From assembly GCF_014235185.1 (NCBI RefSeq), contig NZ_CP060131.1:3231501-3295500 (forward strand): DNA of 64,000 nt. Reading direction: 5' to 3'. The stretch comes from Pseudonocardia petroleophila. GTDB taxonomy: Bacteria > Actinomycetota > Actinomycetes > Mycobacteriales > Pseudonocardiaceae. The notes under the pieces are model-generated. The model saw only the letters and a program-made list of their open reading frames with translations, was not told the DNA's origin and did not search any database. Position numbers and translations under genes: made by a program. Of this stretch, positions 58,747 to 64,000 are shown piece after piece. Position 1 is the stretch's first letter, and the number at the start of each line of letters is the position of its first letter.

Positions 58747-59572
58747 GCACCCCGTAGACGCCGACGACCCGCCCGCCGTCGACCGAGAGGACGGTGACGG
58801 CGGCCGGGTCCCCGGTGACCAGCCCGAGCTCGCCGTTGACGGACACGACCTCGCCGCGGAGCATCCCCGGCCCGTAGCGGGCCAGCAGGCCGAGCAGCAG
58901 CCGCGCGACCTTGTCGGCACCGTGCACGGGGCGGCGGGCGGCGGCCACCTCGCCGCCGCCGTCGTTGACGAGCACGACGTCCGGGTGCAGCACCGCCAGC
59001 AGCGCGGGGAGATCGGCCCGGGCCATCGCGTCGGCGAACGCGGCCAGCACCTCCTGCTGCTCCCCGGTGCGCGCCCGCGCCGGGGCCGGGGTGCCCTCGA
59101 CGATCCTCCGGGCGCGGGCCGCGTGCTGGCGGGCCGTCGCCTCCGGGCAGTCCAGCACCCCGGCGATCTCGCCGTAGGGCAGGGCCAGCGCCTCGTGCAG
59201 CACGAACGCCACCCGCTGCGGGGCGGTGAGGCGCTCCAGCACCACCATCGCCGCCATCCGCACGTCCTCGTGCCGGACGACGGCGAGCAGCGGGTCGTCC
59301 GGGTCGTCGCCGGTGACGATCGGCTCGGGCAGCCACGGCCCCGCGTAGCGCTCGCGGCGGGCGGCGGACGAGCGCAGCCGGTCCAGGCACAGCCGCCCGA
59401 CGACCGTCGTCAGCCAGGCCCGCAGGTCGTCCGGCGCGGTCTGCCGGGCGGCGTAGCGCAGCCAGGCCTCCTGCACGGCGTCCTCCGCGTCGGCGAGCCG
59501 GCCGGTGATCCGGTAGCCCGCCCGCAGCAGGTGGGGCCGGTGCTCCTCGAACGCTGCGGGATCCGCGATCAC
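58694..59572 (-). CDS. sigJ: ECF sigma factor, SigJ type (ECF41-like) with SnoaL-like C-terminal domain
   Basis: 292 residues: sigma region 2 (LLRAGYRITGRLADAEDAVQEAWLRYAA), region 4 (LTAPQRVAFVLHEALALPYGEIAGVLDCPEATARQHAARARR) and a C-terminal SnoaL-like domain (FADAMARADLPALLAVLHPDVVLVNDGGG, VNGELGLVTGDPAAVTVLSVDGGRVVGVYGVLNPAKI) that controls activity in this group instead of a separate anti-sigma. GTG start overlapping the HNH gene by 4 bp. The partner AhpD-like gene converges on it. Confidence 0.92.
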   Translation of the reverse strand: MIADPAAFEEHRPHLLRAGYRITGRLADAEDAVQEAWLRYAARQTAPDDLRAWLTTVVGRLCLDRLRSSAARRERYAGPWLPEPIVTGDDPDDPLLAVVRHEDVRMAAMVVLERLTAPQRVAFVLHEALALPYGEIAGVLDCPEATARQHAARARRIVEGTPAPARARTGEQQEVLAAFADAMARADLPALLAVLHPDVVLVNDGGGEVAAARRPVHGADKVARLLLGLLARYGPGMLRGEVVSVNGELGLVTGDPAAVTVLSVDGGRVVGVYGVLNPAKIARRTPRRTPGR

Positions 59573-60285
59573 CGGGCCAGCGTAGAGACCGGCAGCGGCT
59601 CGCCGGGGCAGTCCTCGAGCACCCGGGCGATCGCCTCGGACTCCGCCGCGGTGACCCACAGCCCGTAGGTCGCCTTCACCGCCACCTGCCGCGCGACGTA
59701 CGCGCACCGGTAGCCCCGCGACGGCGGCAGCCAGGTCGCCGCGTCGCCGTCGCCCTTGGAGCCGTTGGTCGGGCCGTCGACGGCGAGCAGGTTGAGCGGG
59801 TCGTTGGCGAGCAGCTCGCGGGTGTCCTCGTCGAGCTGCTGCGCACCGGTCTGCCAGGCGTTCGACAGCGCGACGACGTGGTCGATCTGGACGTCCGCGC
59901 TGGTCGCCTCGCCGCGCAGGAACGGCACCCCGTCACCGGTGTAGGGATCGAGCAGGGCGCCGGAGAGGACCACGCAGTCGCGGGTGCCCGGCTTGAACTC
60001 CACGGAGGTCAGGTCGCGGGCCAGTACCTGGTTGCGCTGGTCGCAGCCGTCGCGGTCGACGTCGGCCCAGCGCTGGCCGAACTGCTCGCGCTCGTAGCCG
60101 GTCTTCGGGGCCCGCCCCTTCACCGGCAGGGCGGCGAGCGCGGTGGCGGCGTCCCCGGTCGGGGCGGGGGCGGAGGTGGAGGGCAGGGTCGGGAAGTCGT
60201 ACTCGGAGAGGTCGGGGAGCTCGAACCCGGCACACCCGGAGAGCAGCAGGACGGACAGGAGAACGGGGAGCAGGGACCGGCGCAC
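59569..60285 (-). CDS. HNH-family (DUF1524-type) exported lipoprotein nuclease
   Basis: A 238-residue lipoprotein: signal VRRSLLPVLLSVLLLSGC with lipobox LSGC, then a nuclease-like domain (KTGYEREQFGQRWADVDRDGCDQRNQVLARDLT, VQIDHVVALSNAWQTGA, NDPLNLLAVDGPTNGSKGDGDAATWLPPSRGYRCAYVARQVAVKATYGLWV). Such secreted HNH proteins are common in actinobacteria; a nutritional or defence role is unknown. GTG at 60283-60285 sits 7 nt after CATCCT. Overlaps sigJ by 4 bp. Confidence 0.88.
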   Translation of the reverse strand: MRRSLLPVLLSVLLLSGCAGFELPDLSEYDFPTLPSTSAPAPTGDAATALAALPVKGRAPKTGYEREQFGQRWADVDRDGCDQRNQVLARDLTSVEFKPGTRDCVVLSGALLDPYTGDGVPFLRGEATSADVQIDHVVALSNAWQTGAQQLDEDTRELLANDPLNLLAVDGPTNGSKGDGDAATWLPPSRGYRCAYVARQVAVKATYGLWVTAAESEAIARVLEDCPGEPLPVSTLAR

Positions 60286-60352
60286 CGGACCCAGGATGGC
60301 GGATCCGGCATCCCGGGCCCCGGCGCCGCGCCGTCCGTTCGGCGCACGCACG

Positions 60353-60394
60353 ACGACGGCGCGGCACCCCCGTCCGGGGATGCCGCGCCGTCGT
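60353..60394 (-). terminator. Strong terminator after the DEAD-box helicase
   Basis: A perfect 14-bp stem ACGACGGCGCGGCA with its complement, and an inner CCCC/GGGG pairing in the loop. It starts 13 nt past the helicase stop. It also shields the HNH lipoprotein promoter. Confidence 0.8.
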
Positions 60395-60407
60395 GGTCGA
60401 ACGTGGG

Positions 60408-61901
60408 TCAGGCGGCCGAGCGCCGTCCGCCCGAACGCGGGCGACCGGCGGCACCGCTGCGCCCGCCGGAGCCGCGCGGGGCACCGGCGCCGCCGGCCCC
60501 GCCGCGCGAGCGGCGGCCGTTGCCGCGGGGCTGCTGCGCCGGCTTCGGCGGCTCGATGATCGGCACCCCGGACGGGATGCGCGCACCGGTCACCTCGGCC
60601 AGCGCGGCGTCGCCGGGGGCGACGTCGGTGTGCGTGGCCTTCACGCCGGCGAGCCGGGTGAGCCGCTCGACGTCGCGGCGCTCCTGCGGCGTGACCATCG
60701 TGACGACGACACCGGAGTCCCCGGCCCGGGCGGTGCGACCCGCGCGGTGCAGGTAGTCCTTCGGGTCCGCCGGCGGGTCGACGTGCACGACGAGCGACAC
60801 GTCGTCGACGTGGATGCCGCGGGCGGCGACGTCGGTGGCGACCAGCACGGGCGTCTGCCCGTCCTTGAAGTCGGCGATCGCGCGGTTGCGGGCGTTCTGC
60901 GCCTTGCCGCCGTGCAGCGCTCCGGCGTTGATGCCGTCGCGGCGCAGCGTCTTGACCAGCCGGTCGACGCCGTGCTTGGTGCGCACGAACAGGATGGTGC
61001 GCCCGTCGCGGGCCGCGATCTCGGTGATCACGCGCGGCTTGGTGGACAGGTCCACGTGCAGCACGTGGTGGTCCATCGTCTCCACCTGCGCGGTGGAGGA
61101 GGCGATCGACCGCGTCACCGGGTCGGTCAGGTACTGGCGCACCAGGGTGCCGACCTCGCCGTCGAGCGTGGCGGAGAACAGCAGCCGCTGGCCGTCGGCC
61201 GGGGTGAGGTCGAGGATCTTGCGGACCTGCGGCAGGAAGCCCATGTCGGCCATGCGGTCGGCCTCGTCGATCGCGGTGATCTCGACGCCGGACAGGTCGC
61301 AGGTGCGCTGCGTGGTGTGGTCGGTGAGCCGGCCCGGGGTGGCGACCAGCAGGTCGATGCCGCGGTTGAGCTCGGCGACCTGCCGGTTGAACGACATCCC
61401 GCCGACGACCGAGGTGGTGGTGAGCCCGAGCGCCCTGGCGAACGGGGTGAGCGCATCGACGACCTGCGTCGCCAGCTCACGGGTGGGCACCAGGACCAGG
61501 CCGCGCGGGCGACGGGCCTGCGAGCGGCCACCGGCGAGCCGGGACAGCAGCGCGAGGCCGAAGGCCAGCGTCTTGCCGGAGCCGGTCTGGCCGCGGCCGA
61601 GCAGGTCGCGCCCGGCGATGGTGTCCGGCAGCGTGGCGGCCTGGATCGGGAACGGCTCGGTGAAGCCCTCCGCGGCCAGGGCCTTGACGACCGGCTCGGG
61701 CAGGCCGAGCTGGGCGAACGTGGGCATGCCGGACTCCGGCACGGTCCACAGCACCTCGGGCGGGGCCGGGGTGCTCGGCGCGGTGGGGCGCGCCGGTCCG
61801 CGGGAGCGGCCCGACGTGGGACGCCCGCCGCCACCGGAGCGGCGCGGGCGCGAGCTCGCCGACGAGAAGTTCGCACGGCGAGAAGAACTGGGGGAAGACA
61901 A
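60408..61901 (-). CDS. DEAD-box RNA helicase
   Basis: A 497-residue helicase: Q motif region, Walker A GQTGSGKT, LVPTRELATQV, GGM, TPGRL, IDEADRM (DEAD), SAT (LFSATLDGE), ILFVRTK, LVATDVAARGIHVDDV and HRAGRTARAG. The C-terminal tail is rich in Gly, Arg and Ser (RGNGRRSRGGAGGAGAPRGS). TTG start at 61901 with GGAGG 9 nt upstream. A TAGACT box at 62072-62077 (minus) would give a leader of about 160 nt, as expected for cold-regulated helicase genes. Confidence 0.93.
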   Translation of the reverse strand: MSSPSSSRRANFSSASSRPRRSGGGGRPTSGRSRGPARPTAPSTPAPPEVLWTVPESGMPTFAQLGLPEPVVKALAAEGFTEPFPIQAATLPDTIAGRDLLGRGQTGSGKTLAFGLALLSRLAGGRSQARRPRGLVLVPTRELATQVVDALTPFARALGLTTTSVVGGMSFNRQVAELNRGIDLLVATPGRLTDHTTQRTCDLSGVEITAIDEADRMADMGFLPQVRKILDLTPADGQRLLFSATLDGEVGTLVRQYLTDPVTRSIASSTAQVETMDHHVLHVDLSTKPRVITEIAARDGRTILFVRTKHGVDRLVKTLRRDGINAGALHGGKAQNARNRAIADFKDGQTPVLVATDVAARGIHVDDVSLVVHVDPPADPKDYLHRAGRTARAGDSGVVVTMVTPQERRDVERLTRLAGVKATHTDVAPGDAALAEVTGARIPSGVPIIEPPKPAQQPRGNGRRSRGGAGGAGAPRGSGGRSGAAGRPRSGGRRSAA

Positions 61902-62051
61902 GTAGGAAAACCTCCGGGACGTGGCACGTCAGCACGGAGAGGCAGCGCCGAGATGGCGGCGGCTGAGATCTCGAGGGACGAGCCCGGGCGCAGACGTTGC
62001 GCCCTGAATGGGTACTGCGGGTGCGCCCTGGTGGGGACGGCCGGAAGAGAC

Positions 62052-62089
62052 GGGCCGGGCGCTCGTGATCGAGTCTAGCCGCCCGGCCC
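62052..62089 (-). terminator. Hairpin terminator after the RIO kinase
   Basis: A perfect 10-bp inverted repeat GGGCCGGGCG/CGCCCGGCCC with an 18-nt loop, 16 nt past the RIO kinase stop. The loop contains the TAGACT promoter box for the helicase. Confidence 0.6.
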
Positions 62090-62104
62090 GCCGACCTCCG
62101 ACCG

Positions 62105-63010
62105 CTACGCCTGTGACGTTCCCATCCCGAGCGCGACGAGCAGCTCCGGCAGCAGCGTGTCGGGCTGTCCGACCTCGGGCGGCAGCCCCTTCGCGGTGAA
62201 CCACTCGCCGATCCGCCGCACGTCGCGGGCCAGGAAGTCGGGCCCCTGCGGGTTGCCCACGACGTCCACGACCTGCGGCAGGTCGATCAGCACGAGCCGC
62301 CCGCGGTGGACGAGGACGTTGTAGGCGGACAGGTCGCCGTGGGTCAGGCCGTGGCGGGCCAGCCCGAGCAGCGCGTCGACGAGCTGGTGCCACAGATCAC
62401 AGAGCTCGTCCGGGTCGGGGCGGCACTGCGCGAGCCGCGGGGCGGCGGTGCCGTCCGGGTCGCCCACGAACTCCATGAGCAGCTCCGTGCCCGCGCACTG
62501 CACCGGGTAGGGGACGGCGACGCCGTTGCTCCACAGCAGCGACAGCGCGGCGAACTCCGCCCCCGCCCACTGCGCGGCGAGCAGGTCGCGGCCGAACGCG
62601 GTGCGCCCGGCCATCGCGCGGGTCTCCCGCGAGCGCCGGACGCGCCGGCCCTCCAGGTAGCCCGCGTCGCGGTGGAACATGCGGTGCTCGGCGGTGCGGT
62701 AGCGCTTGACCGCCATGACCGCACGACGGTCGGTGCCGGGCACCGCGCGTTCCAGCAGCCCGACGTCGGCCTCCTTGCCGGACTTGAGCGCGCCGAGCTC
62801 GGTGTCGACCGCGGCGTGCTCGGTGACCACCCAGCGCGGCACCGGGTCGGGGCCGTGCTCGGCGCCGTCCCATGTGGACCAGCGGTCGCCGTCGGGCGGG
62901 CCGTCGATCTCGGCGCCGGCCCGCTCGTCGAACGCGGAGGGGTCGGTGCGGTGCCGGGGACGGGGTTCGTCGTCGTCGAAACGGCGGCGCTTGCGGATGG
63001 GCTCGTACAA
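62105..63010 (-). CDS. RIO1-like serine/threonine protein kinase
   Basis: A 301-residue atypical kinase: P-loop LKSGKEADVGLLERA, ATP-lysine VMAVKRYR, catalytic HGDLSAYNVLVHRG and metal-binding LIDLPQVVDVVGNPQ. These bacterial RIO kinases have unknown substrates. TTG start at 63008-63010 with GAGGAG 9 nt upstream. An 18-codon ORF with a strong ribosome site lies 34 bp upstream. Confidence 0.9.
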   Translation of the reverse strand: MYEPIRKRRRFDDDEPRPRHRTDPSAFDERAGAEIDGPPDGDRWSTWDGAEHGPDPVPRWVVTEHAAVDTELGALKSGKEADVGLLERAVPGTDRRAVMAVKRYRTAEHRMFHRDAGYLEGRRVRRSRETRAMAGRTAFGRDLLAAQWAGAEFAALSLLWSNGVAVPYPVQCAGTELLMEFVGDPDGTAAPRLAQCRPDPDELCDLWHQLVDALLGLARHGLTHGDLSAYNVLVHRGRLVLIDLPQVVDVVGNPQGPDFLARDVRRIGEWFTAKGLPPEVGQPDTLLPELLVALGMGTSQA

Positions 63011-63044
63011 CGGGGGTCTCCTCGAGAGGGCGCCCCGGCGCGAG

Positions 63045-63101
63045 TCAGCGCGGGGCGGGGATCGGACGGGCGCGCAGCACGTCCGGGACGGTCGTGGACA
63101 T
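63045..63101 (-). CDS. 18-residue ORF upstream of the RIO kinase (possible leader peptide)
   Basis: MSTTVPDVLRARPIPAPR, ATG at 63099-63101, preceded by GAGGAGG at 8 nt, the best ribosome site in this stretch. A small stem CGCCCCG/CGGGGCG (63031-63037 and 63051-63057) has the ORF stop codon in its loop, upstream of the kinase start. This is reminiscent of a leader-peptide switch, but there is no amino-acid bias pointing to a signal. Confidence 0.4.
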   Translation of the reverse strand: MSTTVPDVLRARPIPAPR

Positions 63102-63216
63102 CACGCACACCTCCTCACCTCTCGGGTCGCGCACAGCGTCGCGCACCCGCCGGCCCGCGCACCACCGATTAACCGGCGGAGCGGTTGGGACGGCGCGGGA
63201 CCGGGCACGCTCGGGC

Positions 63217-64000
63217 ATGAAGGCATATGTGTTCACGCAGTACGGCGGCCCCGAGAACCAGGAGATCCAGGAGCTCCCGACCCCCGAGCCGGGCCCGTCG
63301 GAGGTGCGCATCGCGGTGCGCGCGGCCGGGGTGAACCCGGTCGACTGGAAGATCCGCCAGGGGCACATGCGCGAGTTCCTGCCCCGCGACATGCCCGCGG
63401 TGCTCGGCTCCGAGGCGGCGGGCGTCGTGGAGGCCGTCGGGCAGGACGTCGACGGGTTCGCCGTCGGCGACGAGGTGTTCGGCAGCACCGCGTCGAACTC
63501 GGGCGCCTACGCGGAGCAGGCGCTGCTCAGCGCGGCCGCGACGGCGCGGAAGCCCGCGGGGCTGCCGTTCGCCAGCGCCGCCGTGCTCCCGGTGGCCGGG
63601 GCCACCGCGTACGACGGCATCACCCAGCTGGAGCTGGACGCCGGTGCGACGCTGCTGATCAACGGCATCGGCGGGGGAGTCGGGGTGGTGGCGGCCCAGC
63701 TCGCCCGCGACCGCGAGATCACCGTCGTCGGCACGGCGTCGGAGGACAAGCGTGAGCTCGTCGAGTCCCTCGGCGCGATCCTCGTGCCCTCCGGCGACGG
63801 CGTGGCCGAGCGCGTGCGGCAGATCCTGCCCGACGGCGTCGACGCGATCCTCGACCTGGTGGGCGGCGACTCGCTGCGCGCGGTCGCCGACCTGTGCGCC
63901 GACCGCTCGCGGATCGTCACCGCGGCCGACCCGGGCACCGCGGAGGAGGTCGGCGGCGTGCCGATCGAGCGCGACCGCACCTCCACCGTCCTCGACGCCG
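63217..64000 (+). CDS. NADP-dependent oxidoreductase, quinone reductase-like (partial)
   Basis: The first 261 residues of a medium-chain dehydrogenase/reductase of the zeta-crystallin group, cut by the window edge. Segments MKAYVFTQYGGPEN, AAGVNPVDWKIRQGH, LGSEAAGVVEAVGQDV, FGSTASNSGAYAEQAL, NGIGGGVGVVAAQLA (NADPH fold) and LDLVGGDSLRAV are seen. No zinc-binding cysteines, so it is probably a quinone/enone reductase. A TTAACC and other AT-rich bits lie upstream in the roughly 115-bp divergent gap. Confidence 0.9.
   Translation, partial: MKAYVFTQYGGPENQEIQELPTPEPGPSEVRIAVRAAGVNPVDWKIRQGHMREFLPRDMPAVLGSEAAGVVEAVGQDVDGFAVGDEVFGSTASNSGAYAEQALLSAAATARKPAGLPFASAAVLPVAGATAYDGITQLELDAGATLLINGIGGGVGVVAAQLARDREITVVGTASEDKRELVESLGAILVPSGDGVAERVRQILPDGVDAILDLVGGDSLRAVADLCADRSRIVTAADPGTAEEVGGVPIERDRTSTVLDA

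Noticed and set aside
1..64000. Mobile elements, CRISPR arrays, tRNA or rRNA genes
   Set aside because: No transposase or integrase motif, no spaced direct repeats other than the arrays listed, and no tRNA-like cloverleaf or rRNA sequence was noticed on either strand by eye.

Overview
This 64 kb window is very GC-rich DNA with GTG, TTG and ATG starts, many 4-base ATGA/GTGA gene overlaps and almost only TGC for cysteine. It looks like an actinobacterial chromosome. The gene set (APS reductase plus sulfite reductase operon, F420-type PPOX enzyme, SigJ-type sigma factor, recO/uppS, Zur/SmtB next to glyS) fits a Pseudonocardia-like member of the Pseudonocardiales; that placement is inferred from gene content only. 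I saw no rRNA, tRNA, CRISPR array, insertion sequence or prophage.

Layout. 1-3.7 kb: end of an unknown gene, a crotonase, an ABC exporter and an XRE/MmyB-type regulator with a palindromic operator. 3.7-20.2 kb: a sulfur supercluster. It holds OsmC, an SsuD-like flavin monooxygenase, an N-formylglutamate amidohydrolase-like protein, a large FAD/NAD(P)-binding protein, a YeiH/small membrane protein/TauE export group, the SsuABC transporter, and the assimilatory operon sulfite reductase - Zn-ribbon - APS reductase - CysD - CysN - chelatase. 20.2-24.7 kb: MoeA and a molybdopterin oxidoreductase, divergent from an AraC regulator. 24.7-31.4 kb: hydrolases, HemW, a 21-bp tandem repeat block, an ABC-2 transporter with a LolA-like partner, and an ASCH-type protein. 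31.4-48.6 kb: housekeeping genes (hrcA-dnaJ-rsmE, phoH, ybeY-CNNM-lhgO-era, recO, trmH, an RsmC-like methyltransferase, uppS). 48.6-58.1 kb: zur/smtB, glyS, two CNNM genes, XdhC, DUF218 and dgt. 58.1-64 kb: AhpD-like protein against SigJ, HNH lipoprotein, DEAD-box helicase, RIO kinase and a partial quinone reductase-like gene.

The most interesting feature is a set of six tiny ORFs (20-40 codons), each directly upstream of a sulfur-cluster transcription unit. Four carry an (R)RHVDLxR-type core (5522-5605, 6476-6538, 20101-20190 and a looser one at 4233-4307). Two form a second class sharing a DLExFWPSRRxHAFDExCR ending (11114-11188 and 14167-14289). Five of the six use the otherwise rare TGT cysteine codon, and three end in the identical codons TGT-CGC-TGA. 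The two second-class leaders also share a promoter (TTGTMC, 17 bp, CACGAT) placed 6 nt from the start codon, and an upstream CGGACATTC box. This looks like a cysteine-sensing leader-peptide regulon covering sulfonate uptake, sulfonate oxidation, sulfate reduction and sulfite/sulfate export. Many other genes here also appear to be leaderless, with a TANNNT or CANNNT box 6-8 nt before the start codon.
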